This document shows positions 9,940-21,151 of a stretch of 64,000 nucleotides of DNA, piece by piece; positions within the stretch are counted from its first letter, which is position 1; each line of letters begins with the position of its first letter. A program made the translations under genes and the position numbers. The stretch comes from Populus alba (Eukaryota > Streptophyta > Magnoliopsida > Malpighiales > Salicaceae), in the NCBI RefSeq assembly GCF_005239225.2, contig NC_133300.1, positions 5,299,875 to 5,363,874 of the forward strand, in the 5' to 3' direction. The notes beneath the pieces were generated by a model. That model was not told the DNA's origin and ran no database searches. It worked only from the letters and a program-made list of their open reading frames with translations.

Positions 9940-12211
9940 TGTCGCACGTGTGCGGCGTCGCGGCGATTACCCACCACGAACCCTTCATGATGGTGTTGTC
10001 GTTTATCTATCTATTGTGGAAAATAAGGTGAGACAAGGAATTCTTTGTCTCTAAGCAGTGAAAAATGGACCGGGAGTCGCCACCTAGTATTCTGGTCACT
10101 AGAAACCCTAACTGGTCTCAGAGATCGGGTACGGAGACTGGTTGCGTAAAGGGAAGGTATTAGCACCCCAAATACGCCCTACCTAAGGTAAGCTGCATTG
10201 TTTTATTTGTCTGATCAAGATCTAAGGTCTCATTGTATTTCTAATTGTTGGTCTGTCTACGGTTTAAGAAAAGTCCTCTTCGGTAAGAAGGTCCTTATCT
10301 TATCGGGTAAAGCCTAACCGTTCTAATGTAAAATAAAAAAAAAACCTTTTTTAATATCGGGAGTACGTTTTACGTATAAATTCGTAATCCCGTTATTAAA
10401 AGAAAACAAAATAATTTTTTTTTTGGATTTTTGAAATGTTGGTCAAGTTCTTGTGACTTTAATAAACTAGTTATTAAAGCCAAAATGCATGCTAAAACAA
10501 TTTTTTTTTTTTTTTTTGTTTTCTTTGTTGTATGAAAATACAATATGAGGTTTTTTATTTTTAGAGACTTGGCCGTATACATGAAAAGAAAGATATATTT
10601 AAAAATAATAATAATAATAATAAATTTGATGAAAACCGGGTATTTTAATACCAGATATATATTTCTACGATGTAAAAATACAAACCAATATTAAGCAAAA
10701 TTTAGTAGAAGAATACGTGGAAAAATTGTATGATTCCAAAAAATATTTTTTTAATTTTTCTCTTAACAAAAAAAAAAAAAAAAAAAACTGGGCCGGACCT
10801 GGCCCACCATCCTGGGCTGGGCCTGACCAGGCCCATATACTGTGGGCTGGACTCAGCCCAGCCGCGTGGGCTGGGCTGATGTTCCAGCCCATAACCAAAA
10901 TACGGGTTACTGTGCTGAGCACAGTAACCATGTAATTATAATTAGCCGGTTACTGTGCTCATGCACAGTAACCGGTTAATTATTTCTCTTGCTGCAGAAA
11001 CGTGAACAGTACACGCTCTGCATGCATGAGACCCAGCCAAGAAGACGAGAAGACAGAGAAGAGTGTTACCTGGAATGAAAGTGCTCTGGTAGCTGAGCTG
11101 ACGGCGGCTTGCGGTGGCGGTCGGGCGTTGTTCCAGGCGGCGATGCTGCTGTTACAGTTTTTTTTTCTTCTTCCCACTGCCTTCTGCTATCTCTGCCCCT
11201 CCCCCTCGTTTGTTCTGTTATTCCCCGTTTATGGTCTGGCGGTGGTGGAAGGTGGTCTGGGAAGCGGCTGGGAGGAGAAATGACGATGATTCCAGGTTGT
11301 GGCGCGACTATCTTTTCTTCTCCTCCTCTGTGCAGAGCCCGCGGTCTCAGTTTTTTCTTCCCTCTCTGTTCTGTCCTATTTCTCTTCTCCCTCTCTGGTT
11401 TTGCTGGCGTTGGCAATGCTAATGGTGGCGGGATGGGTTGTTGTCGCGGAAATGAGGCTGGCAGGCGGTGCTTGCTGCAGTTTGTTTTCTTCTCCCGCGT
11501 GCAGAGGTGCAAGCCTCTGTTTCTCTGTATTTCTCTTCCTCTCAATTCTCTGCCTCTTCTTCTATCTTTTGGACGATGATGGTGCTGTCGGGGGTGACTG
11601 GGAGGAACGGTGGAGGCGATGGTGGCGGCTATGTGGACCACAGCCGGTGGTTCTTCCTCTCCTCTCCTCTGTTCGGTTTCTCTCTTTTCTGTTTTCAAAT
11701 GTTCTCCATCTTTTCTCTTTTCAAAACCATTCCCCCCAGTTTTTCTGTTTTCAACTACTCAAAACACCCGGCCCCCTTTTATTTTCTCCACCGTTTCTTT
11801 CCTTTCCTCCCCTCTTCTCCTCTTGCTTTTTTTTTCTTCTGTTTTGCTCGAGCTTCACTCCTCTCAAAAACAAACTCTCCCCTCTGTTTTTTTGTTCTCC
11901 CTTCCCCCCCTCTCCTTTGTGTCGCTCGCTCCCCTGTATTTATAGGTAGTCGAGGAGAGGTTCACCATACCCTGTACAAGCACAGGGCATGGTGGCCGGG
12001 GCATGGGTCTTCTACCTTTTGTCATGGTGGGGAGGCATGGGTCTCCTGTGTTCTCCATTAATGAGGGTATGGGTTGTGTAAGTAGTTAAGCAAGTGGGGA
12101 GGCAGAGAAGGAGAAGTTAGCGGGAAAAGATTTAAAATCTTCTTCTCCCCTGTCTCTGCATTTGCAGGGGAGAAGAAGCTGCACCGTGCTGTTCAAAACG
12201 GCACCGTGCAG

Positions 12212-12242
<31 letters not shown>

Positions 12243-12287
12243 ACAGGAAAAAAAAATTTAGGAGTGATCCAAAAATGGGTTATGACA
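9940..12287 (-). mobile_element. Ogre/Tat-type LTR (LTR2)
   Basis: A 2348-bp LTR from TGTCGCAC to ...TATGACA, with a PBS on its left. Its U3 matches LTR0. A TATA box (minus CTATAAATAC, about 11936-11945) sits upstream of a C/T-rich leader with many spurious ORFs (11002-11949), which are low complexity and open by composition. On the right it passes straight into the repeats of region 3 with no clear polypurine tract, so a short deletion is likely there. Confidence 0.8.
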
Positions 12288-12725
12288 ATGAGGTCCCTTC
12301 TGGCGACCTTCATCAAAATACAAGATCCCTTCTGGCGATCTCCTTTAACCAAACAACTTGGAATCCCATCTGGCAATTCCTTTTATTCAAAGCTGAAATA
12401 TGAGGTCTCTTCTGGCGACCTTCATCGAAATACGAGATCCCTTCTGGAGATCTCCTTTAACCAAACAACTTGGAATCCCATCTGGCAATTCCTTTTATTC
12501 AAAGCTGAAATATGAGGTCCCTTCTGGCGACCTTCATCGAAATACGAGATCCCTTCTGGCGATCTCCTTTAACCAAACAACTTGGAATCCCATCTGGTGA
12601 TTTCTTTTAACAAAAGCTAAAATTTGAGGTCCCTTCTGGCGACCTCCACTAATGAATATCGAAATACGAGATCCCTTCTAGCTATCTCAAACAACTTGGA
12701 ATCCCATCTGGCGATTCCATTTTAC
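12288..12725. repeat. Higher-order tandem repeat, about 116-bp period
   Basis: Each unit holds three sub-units: gaggtcccttctggcgacc, gagatcccttctggcgatctcc and ggaatcccatctggcaattcc. Nearly four copies are visible. The plus-strand ORFs at 12162-12600 (peptides like RSLLATFIEIRDPFW) translate this repeat. Confidence 0.85.
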
Positions 12726-14460
12726 CGAATGCTATAGATGTCGTTCTTCCTGCTGGCAGGATTTGAAAATTATTTTCTCTTCTTGTTGTTCTAGAATCAA
12801 CTCAATGATTCTTTCTTCGTCCACAATCTTGTTGGAATGCACTAAGATCTCCTCCTCTAACGATCCAAAAAACATACATGCAATGATTTATGATTAGATG
12901 CAATGCATGCATTCGTACCTGGTTTTGAAACATAGGCCCCATCATCTTCTTGTTCATGAAACTCTCTCTTAACATGAGCTTGCTTTTGGAGTCGTTTGCT
13001 GGATTTATTCTCACGTTGCCCTATCATATCCTTGAGAAGAAGTCTTCGACTTTTTACAAGTAGCTTTTTTCAAAATGTGTGACTTGTCAATGCCTTCTTT
13101 GTCATTCCTTTGTTAAATGCTTTAACTTATCTTTTTCAAATCTACGGGCTCTCATCCCGTAAAACTTTTCATGAAATATCTTTTATTGCCCCCAGTGTGG
13201 GGTGTGATCCTAGTCTGGGTTTTCATAAAGAAGAAATTCATTCTGGCTCAAATAGGGACCACCAACGATAAACTCTTTAGAGAGTGAAGGGATGATGATT
13301 TTTTTCTCATTTCAAAATGCACCTTGTTAGGGTTGATAAACTTTATTCTTATCTTGAAAGAAATAGATAAGCAATTTATCATCATGAATTACTTATGCTA
13401 TTTTGTTGCAGTAGGATCGAAGGTGAGTGTTTAAATCGGGTATCCTAAAATCCTTTGGCACTATAATGTTTGGTACCAGACATACTTTAGCTGCTCGCAT
13501 AGGGTCAAACCAGTCATTACCCTCAATTGCCCTTAATCTTTCTTCCAAGGCAAATAGCTTATCCTGGTCCATCAAATTAGAAGACCTATTATCCGGGATT
13601 CCCTCCGTTGTTAAGTCAATAGTGATTGGAGGATGAGTTGGCTGGATAGGGGTGATAGGTACAAAATGTTGTTCATTGGCCGAGTTTGCCCCCTGGTTTT
13701 AAGATGTTTGTGGGATGTGAGCTGCTAGCGCTCCTTCAGGTGGTTGTGCTGATGTTCCCTCCCCATTCTTAGCTCTTAGAAATTGCTCGAGTAGGTCGGT
13801 CAGCCGAGCAACTTCATTTTTTATGGATTCTAACTCGGTCTGATAGTGTGACTCTAAGTGAGCTCTTTCTTCGTTCTCCCTCCTTGATCTGGACCGGGTT
13901 TGATGGACTCTAGACGTGGGACCTATGTTTCACGATCTGGAATGCATATGATAATGTAAAAACAAAAATGCATGATGAAGATGTGATGCGCGATGACTTT
14001 AACATTATTAATCTTGATGCAAATAAGATACATAACCTAAGGACAAGCTCTATTTATTAAGTGAGAGTGGGTAGGTTTTCTATCTAGTCTTGAAAGGTCT
14101 CATATCTGCCTAGTGACGTTCTTCGTAAAGACAGTATAGGGGCGTTGCAAGGAACAGTTAAGGCACGTATGCTCACCGTTGCCAAGCAGGCACTCAGATA
14201 TGAGTTGGGTGTTTCACGCATTTGAACCTTGACCAATAGTCTTAGGGAAAATTGCTAATTCCCCACTTAACTTAAGGCTTGTGTGTGCTTCTCAAAATAA
14301 AAGCAAGTGATGCATGAGACAATTTTAGACAATGCATGAATAATATACGTAAAAAAAAAAAAAAAAAAAACAAATACGCAAATAAAAGGAAAGGCATATT
14401 AACAATAAACACACGAAAACATAAACAAATTAGACAAAAACAAAGCTTAGTCTACAAGGT
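12726..14460 (-). mobile_element. Internal region 3 with gag remnant and leader
   Basis: Mostly non-coding retroelement DNA. It contains the gag remnant listed separately and a leader from about 13920 to 14460 with A-runs. There is no pol. It has the same order as regions 1 and 2 but is more diverged. Confidence 0.6.
13385..13900 (-). pseudogene. Truncated Ogre/Tat-type gag
   Basis: The minus strand encodes an N-terminal gag segment. The block DPMRAAKVCLVPNIIVPKDF followed by THLRSYCNKIA at 13575-13393 is homologous to the gag at 5479-4889. A stop interrupts the upstream part near 13700 and the sequence leaves homology at about 13385, so only the first third of gag is left. It cannot make a capsid protein. 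Confidence 0.75.
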
Positions 14461-14477
14461 CCCCAGCGGAGTCGCCA
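14461..14477 (-). other. Primer binding site, tRNA-Arg type
   Basis: Minus-strand TGGCGACTCCGCTGGGG begins three bases from the inner edge of LTR3. This is the cleanest PBS in the array and fixes the orientation of the elements as minus. Confidence 0.8.
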
Positions 14478-14480
14478 TTC

Positions 14481-16360
14481 TGTCACACGTGTGCGGCGTC
14501 GCGGCGAAAATCTAGTGTTTCCATTTAAAAAAAAAATTATATTTCTATGTGGCAGATATTGGGGATACAAGAAAATTCTTGTCTTTTGTTGGTGGAAAAT
14601 GGAATGGGAGTCGCCACCTAGTATTTTGGTCACTAGGAACCCTAACTGGTCTCAGAGATCGGGTACGGGGACTGGTTGCGTAAAGGGAAGGTATTAGCAC
14701 CCTAGATACGTCCTACCTAAGGTAAGCTGCATTGTTTTATTGTGTGATAAAATCTAAGGTATTTTCATGTTTTCCTAGTTGTTGGTATGGTGCATTGTTT
14801 TATTGTCTGATAAAATCTAAGGTATTTTCGTGTTTTCCTAGTTGTTGGTATGGTTCAAGAAAAGTCCTCCTCGGTAAGGAGATCCTTATCTTAATGGGTA
14901 ATTCTGACGTTAACAAAAGAATTTAATATTCGGAATACGTCTTACGTATAAGATCGTAACCCCAAATACTAAAAGAAAACACAATAATTTTTTTGGAATT
15001 TTTGAAATATTGGCCTAGTTCTCATGGCTTGAATAAACTGGTTATTAAAGCCAAGATGCATGCTAATACATATATTGTTTTGAAATTTCCTTTGTTGTGT
15101 GAAAATACGATGTTATAATATTTATATATATATACATATTGGAGAGACTAGGCCGTATGCATGAAAACAAAACATTTTTTTTAATAAACATATATTTTTT
15201 TTTTTACAAAAACCGGGTATTTTTAATACCGGATTTGTATCTTTACAGTATAAAAATACAAACCGATACTGATCAAAATACAGTAATAAAATTACAGAAA
15301 AATCACATATTTTTTTAAATAATTCTTTGAAGAAAAGTTTATCGAATGGGCCAGACTCGGCCCAAAAGGAAATTGGACCGAAATTAGCCCAAAATAAATT
15401 GGGCGGAAACAAGCCTGGACTGGTTACTGTACACAGAGTAACCGGGTTACTGTGTGCACAGTAACCAGTTAATTAATTAGCCAGTTACTGTGCACATGCA
15501 CAGTAACCGGGTAATTATTTTCTTGCTTGTAGAACGTGTACAGTGCACGTTCTGCATGCAAGAAGATGAACAGTAAAATGAGATAAGGGGCAGAGGGCTG
15601 ACCTGTGGCGGTTCTGAAGGCGATGCTACTAGCGGTTGCTGACCGGAGGATGGCTGGGATGGTGGCCGGCCTTTCTTCCTTTTTCTCTGTGTTTTTTTGT
15701 TCTACTATGTTCTCCTCTGCTTCTCCTTTCTTCTTCTGCTTCTCACACTGCTCTTCCCTCTCACGGTGATTCTGCTGTTTTTTGGCAGCGCTGATGGTGC
15801 TGGTGGTGGTGGAGAGGAAGCCGATGATGCCTCAAGTGGTTATGAAGGTGACAGTGGCTGGGAAGCCTAAGGACAGCAGTTGTTTCCTTCTTCTTCTTCC
15901 CCGTGCAGAGGAGCAGGTGCTGCCTTTTCTTCAATGGTGCTCTCCTCGTTTGAAACTTCCCTCTCCTTTCAGTTTAAAAAATATAACTCTCTCCCCTCTG
16001 TTCGGTCTCTTTGAGTTTTCTTTTTCTCTCCTCTGGTTTGTTCTCTATTTATAGGGGGGGAAAGGAGTTGGTCCTTTTGCTAGTGCGCCTTGGGAGCAAA
16101 TCACGCAGCGGCTGGTCGGCCAGTGACTTCGGTCGTTGGTCCAAAGACGTGGGGTCGGTCAGTGGGTGTGAGGAGAGAGAGGCGGGAAGATTTTTAAAAA
16201 AACAAAGGTTTCTTCTCCCCCTGGTGCACGTTCGAGGGGGAAGAAGAAAGAGGAACAGTGTCGTTCAAAACGACACCGTTCCGGCCTTCGTCCTCTCTTT
16301 TTTTGATATTATTATTTATTTTTATTTATTTTTGTGGGGACCCAAAAATGGGTTACAACA
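14481..16360 (-). mobile_element. Ogre/Tat-type LTR (LTR3), outer 5' LTR of the array
   Basis: An 1880-bp LTR from TGTCACAC to ...TTACAACA (minus start TGTTGTAACCC). A TATA box lies at 16045-16054 (minus CTATAAATAG). The U3 is shared with LTR1 and the U5 is diverged from LTR1 and LTR2. Its right edge cuts a CACTA transposase copy immediately after codons for the motif FVGR, and the next five bases (TCTGC) should be the target duplication. The partner copy would lie left of this window. Confidence 0.85.
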
Positions 16361-17520
16361 TCTGCCAACAAAGAAGTTATTTTTGTTATTTCTTAATCAT
16401 TGATTTGTTGACAAAAACCATTGGTGATAGTAAAAAAATTATATGTTTTACCATTGTTTGTTAGCGTGAATGCCTTGTTATTTTTTATATAGTATGGATA
16501 TGCTAGTTTTTCATGCATGCTCCAACTAAAAACCATTTCATAAGCTGGTAAATCACTAATAGTCCACAACAAAGTTGCCTACAAAATTTTGTTTCCTCAA
16601 TACATCATAAGTTAAAGCCCTAGATGACCACAACTGTTTCAACTCATCAATCAACAGTTGAAGATAAATATTTATATTTTAACCTGGACTATTAGAACCA
16701 AGTTTGATCGTAGATAAAAATATAAACTTCAACCTCATACACATCTCTGATTGCAAGTTGTAAACCGTAAGTATCATCGGCCAACAAGAATAAAGAGCAA
16801 TGAATGACCTGGATGGATTGAATTCATCTATACATAATCTAAGACACATGTTTCTTGTCTCCATTGAAAACTAAGGATGCACATTGTTAAAGTGTTTCTA
16901 GGCTTCACCATCGGAAGGGTGTATCATCACCCCATCCACCACATCATATGATTGGTGTATTGGCATATGCTTAACAGTCTTTGGTGACATGAATAATCTC
17001 TACAGTATAGGTATGATTGAAAAGTATCTAAGTTTTCTATGTACAATAAGAGTCATTCCCCTGCTATTCATGGGTTTAATGAGAATGCTCACACGTTCTA
17101 CACTAGATCAACTCTGCATTTTTCAAGTAGTACAACATGCAAAAGTTTGGACACATATCAATTTTCTAGTATCCTAAGCCAAGAGGTTTCATCATGGACT
17201 TAGCAGTATAAAAGTTTTCTTTCAGTTTATTCCCTTCAAGTAAAAAGCTTCTCGATCATTCAACAATTCTATCATGAGCGGCCTCACTCAACTTATGATT
17301 TAACTTTATGGTGAACACCTATGCAACAACCGATAATTTACTGTGATTTGTGCAACCATCTTATAATGGTTTATTATAATCTTTCAAAAGATCAAAAAAT
17401 ATCATCGCATCTGCATTAGGTTCTTATTTATGATTGGACATTGACTGGTATGACCATGATTTATTCTCATTGCATTTATAACCATATTCCTACAAGGATT
17501 ATTGTTAAATTGAGCTGTCT
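16361..17520 (-). pseudogene. Degenerate CACTA TNPD (tnp2) transposase
   Basis: The minus strand carries a heavily decayed tnp2 transposase, recognisable by comparison with the copy at 21152-23470. Collinear blocks include RNMCLRLCIDEFNPSRSFIA and SCWPMILTVYNL (16864-16679), then a W-S-M-H-E-K-L-A-Y-P-Y block near 16470. Upstream, remnants of the KIDMCPNFCMLYYL region lie near 17150. Stops and frameshifts are frequent. The ORF is truncated at 16361 by insertion of LTR3; its C-terminal half would lie beyond position 1. The host CACTA copy is therefore older than the LTR array. Confidence 0.8.
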
Positions 17521-19109
17521 TTATATTTGTACAACCAATTTAGCTATTTTTTCTCGCTCATTCAAAAATTAATTTAGGCTTTATATTTGTACCAATTCAG
17601 CAAAAAAGCTCCAAAAAAAAAATCGGTCCAATTGAGTTGTCTTTTATACTATATATAGTTCCTTCTAATCTGATAAATTTGATATTGTTTATTATAATTT
17701 AATTTTATCGAGTTGAATTGACAAGATGTGATGAATATATGATAATTTTTCAGAAATAAAATTCATGAGTAATTATTGGTCGAGCTTATACAACCACAAC
17801 AGCTAAATTTGAGATAATTTCCAAGTAACATAAACTAACAATTTAAGCCGCAGAATTAGACCACAAGAGCCTTCTTATTGACATCATCCCATACGCCACA
17901 GGAGTGATAAACTGTTTCTCAAGGAAAGAAACCGGGGGGGTGGTGAGAATGTGAGCAAGATGCTGTTTTGCTATAGCTTCCGCCGTGTAAAAGGGTTATA
18001 ATTTCCCTAATTATCAACCTGGTCTTTCATTTTCCTTTTCCTATCTACTTGTCACTTTAAGGTCTAAATAGTTACATAAAGGCAAATATTTGCAAGGACT
18101 CATTTCCTGGAAAGTGAAGGGCTTGATTGAGCTCATGAAATGATCAGCTAGGAAACTTCTTAGTTGCTAGCATTATTTTGTGCCAAGATCAGTATCTTCC
18201 TAGTAGCTAGCATTATTAATTTTGTGACAAGATCAGTATCTTTTGTTCTTCGTTTTAATGATTTCTGATCACTCCATTTGAATAAATAATAGATCACTAG
18301 AAATTATCGGGCCCAAGAATGAGACTTAAAGGTAAGGAAATGGAAAGGATTACTAGCAAATAAGTAGCCAAGATCACAATTAATTCAAAACTTAATTAAT
18401 TTAATGATTTTAGTTGACTCAGTTTTATGTTCTTTTATTTTATGCAATATGTAATTTAGTGGACCACTTTTAATATTCAGTCAATTTTATATGGTTGTAA
18501 TGAGTTTGGTTTGATATATGCAAGATTATGAATGGTAAATAAATAAATAAAAAGTTAACGAGACCATTCAATAAATATTTGTCTAAATACATTTAATTTA
18601 AGTTAAAATTTTAAAAAAAGTTATATTAATAAATGTCTCTATTCATATACAATATATTTTTTAAACCTGGTCTATCTAATGATCCATGCATCCAAGTCAT
18701 TCATAAATCTAAATTAATAGTTGTTTAACCCAAGTTTTTTTTTAATAAAAAAACAAGTTGTCTTGTTCAATAAAAAACAAGTTGTTTTTGCTCAATTTGT
18801 TTTTTAAAAAAACTAAACATGTTTTATAAGATATTTTAAAAGAATCTGGAAGTAATTTAGTTTACTATTGTTTTGAAAAAATTGAACCCTCAACCAATTT
18901 CAGAGGTTTGTTTTTTGAAAAAAAAAAAACTATTGACGATCCTCTAATTCAGATCTTGGATTACAACATAACCCGGACAAAGTCTCTTATAACTTGCAAT
19001 ATATTTATTTATTTATTTTTATTTAAGATATATTGTTTTGGATTCAAGGTTTATACATTTCAAAACTATTCATTATTTGTATCGAGAACTGATTAAAAAA
19101 AAAAAGATA
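17521..19109. other. AT-rich DNA with no recognised feature
   Basis: Homopolymer runs and short ORFs only. A direct duplication of a tagctagcatt / aagatcagtatc segment occurs at about 18140-18240. I see no gene, RNA gene or complete element. Confidence 0.5.
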
Positions 19110-19730
19110 TATAAAGTATAGATTATTATGTTTGACCGAATTATTAAATACAAGACTGGAGCAGTGCTACAGGGCAGTGTCAAAAAACCATCTCAACCCA
19201 AAAGCTTAAGCTGTTAGGTGAGGTCCTAGGATATGATTTATATTATTTTCTAACACACCCCCTCAAGTGAAAGCCCTTTGGGCTTGAAACTTGCACAGGT
19301 CCACATTACCTTGTGCTTAATTTTTATCAAATAAATGGGGATGGTGAGATTCGAACTCGTGACCACTTGGTCATCAAGGCTCTGATACCATGTCAAAGAA
19401 CCATCTCAACCCAAAAGCTTAAGCTGTTAGGTGAGGTCCTAGGATATGATTTATATTATTCTCTAACAGGCAGAAGCATGCCTTGGCCATTATTATGTCA
19501 GGTTAAATTCTAACATTCAAATGGACTAATGACTTAATCGGACGGTTTTTATAAAAACTATATATTCTCTATAATATAAAGTATAGATTATTATGTTGGA
19601 CCGAATTATTAAATACAAGACTGGAGCAGTGCTACAGGTCAGAAGCATGCCATGGTCATTATTACGTCAGGTTGAATTCTAACATTCAAATGGACTAATG
19701 ACTTAATCGGATGGTTTTATAAAAACCAAA
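19110..19730 (+). repeat. Tandem duplication, first copy interrupted by a TRIM
   Basis: The segment beginning aaagtatagattattatg and ending near cggatggttttataaaaac occurs twice: copy 1 at about 19115-19177 plus 19474-19555, copy 2 at about 19577-19730. Copy 1 carries the TRIM at 19178-19468; copy 2 reads straight through as gctacaggtcagaagcatgcc and so preserves the empty site. Confidence 0.85.
19178..19468 (-). mobile_element. Complete TRIM (miniature LTR retrotransposon)
   Basis: Two 78-bp LTRs (19178-19255 and 19391-19468) differ at two positions and begin TGTCAAA / end TAACA on the plus strand. Between them are the complement of a polypurine tract (caccccctcaag, from 19256) and the complement of an initiator-Met PBS (gctctgatacca, 19379-19390), which gives minus orientation. 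The 5-bp duplication GGCAG flanks it exactly (19173-19177 and 19469-19473). It has no coding capacity; the ORF at 19313-19513 is spurious. It depends on another element for movement. Confidence 0.95.
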
Positions 19731-20197
19731 AACATCAAATGGTACTAAGCACAAAGAAATATGAAAAGTGTTTTTTTAGATATTATAAAATAATATATAA
19801 ATTATATTTGAGTAATTCATTTAACAAAACTTTTTGAGTTGAAATGAGTTTTTAATATATATATTAGAGTGTTAATAATTGAGCAATCATAGTTTAAATT
19901 TTATTTTATTTTTTTATAAAAATTTAAATATAAAATAGTGTTGAATTTATAGCCATGATTGCACTCCTTAACCCTTAACCATGTTATATTAACGTTATTT
20001 TACTGGTTTGCTTTTCTATATTAAAGTCAATGAGCAAATCTATACTGATTTGAAAAATATGAGCATATCGATAAAATATTAATACTTTATGACTCCTTTA
20101 TCTAAAATATTATGTATATTGACCCTTTGCTTGATCTTATAACAAGCTCTGGTTCTGCTAGATAACTTCTATTTCCAAGTGCTTAGCTTTTGCTTTC
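19731..20197. other. AT-rich DNA with no recognised feature
   Basis: Nothing recognisable on either strand between the tandem duplication and the CACTA element. Confidence 0.5.
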
Positions 20198-20218
20198 TTA
20201 CACTACCAGAAAATCGCT

Positions 20219-20690
20219 AAATACCAACGGACATACCGACGGAATTTTTTCTGTCGGTATTTTTCGGCCGAAATCACCGACGGAAAATATTCGTCGGTAA
20301 TTCGGTCGGTAATTACCGACGGAAATAGTCCGTCGGTAATTACCGACCGAATTACCGACCGAAAATTCAGAATTAATGAAAAAAGGGCGGGCAGTAGCGC
20401 GGAGGTTTTGGCGGGTGATTTTTCCGACGGAATCACCGACGGAATTAAAAACTGGGGCCCGTACGCGTGAGGGGACCTATTCACCGTAAAAAAAAACCGA
20501 CGGAATCACCGACGGATTTGAAATGCCAGATCCGTACCAGTGACGTGACGGGTGCACCGTTAAAAATACCGACGGAATCACCGATGGATTTGAACAGCAG
20601 GTCCGTGCGGTGACGTGTACCGACGGTGTTGCCGACGGATTCACCGACGGTATTAATGTCTGTCGGTAAGTCCGTCGGCAAAAGTTAATA
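20219..20690. promoter_or_regulatory. 5' subterminal repeat zone of CACTA element
   Basis: Dense copies of ACCGACGGA and its complement TCCGTCGGT, often paired into short hairpins (for example gtaattaccgacggaaat near its inverse). In En/Spm these zones bind TNPA. They also form the upstream region of the transposase gene here. The ORF at 20477-20722 is composed of this repeat. Confidence 0.8.
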
Positions 20691-21151
20691 TATGGCTCCT
20701 CTGCCGACACTCTCTCCCCCATTTCTCCTTCTTCTTCCTAATCCTAACCCTCCCCATCTGCAAAATAACCAGCCCCCCCTCACCCCAAAACAAGAATTTT
20801 TCTCATCTCAGCACAACAAGTTGTATTTGTTTTGTGGTCACAGCATCCGTGTTCTGATTTACCGACGGATTTTATCATTTTTTGTAAGTAATTCTATCTT
20901 TTAAAATTTTAACATTTAAATGTTAATTTTATTGTTTTTTTAGTATATGTATTATTTTTTTTTAGTAGATGTACATGTTTTATTGTTATTTCTCAAACAA
21001 ACTTGTAGTATATTAATGTATAATTTTATACTTGTTATGGTTTGTTTTAGATTTTGTAAGATTGTATTTGTTTGAAAATTGTTAAAATTTAATTTGTAGA
21101 ATTACCGAATTACATGTTGTGTTTTGAAATAATTAAGAGCTTGCTTAATTA
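20691..21151 (+). other. Probable 5' UTR / intron of CACTA TNPD
   Basis: A short C/T-rich leader (20695-20800), then AT-rich sequence with a gtaagt-like donor at about 20884, before the first transposase codons. The ORF at 20692-20904 has no conserved domain. Confidence 0.4.

Noticed and set aside
11066..11949. Long overlapping ORFs on both strands (up to 216 aa)
   Set aside because: They are low-complexity Ser/Leu/Phe or Arg/Pro translations of a C/T-rich LTR leader, have no domain, and overlap on both strands.
19330..19375. tRNA-like gattcgaactc near the TRIM centre, suggesting a SINE
   Set aside because: The element has two LTRs, a PBS, a polypurine tract and a 5-bp duplication, which fit a TRIM and not a SINE.
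20692..20904. 70-aa ORF upstream of the transposase
   Set aside because: Pro/Leu-rich leader without a domain; probably 5' UTR.
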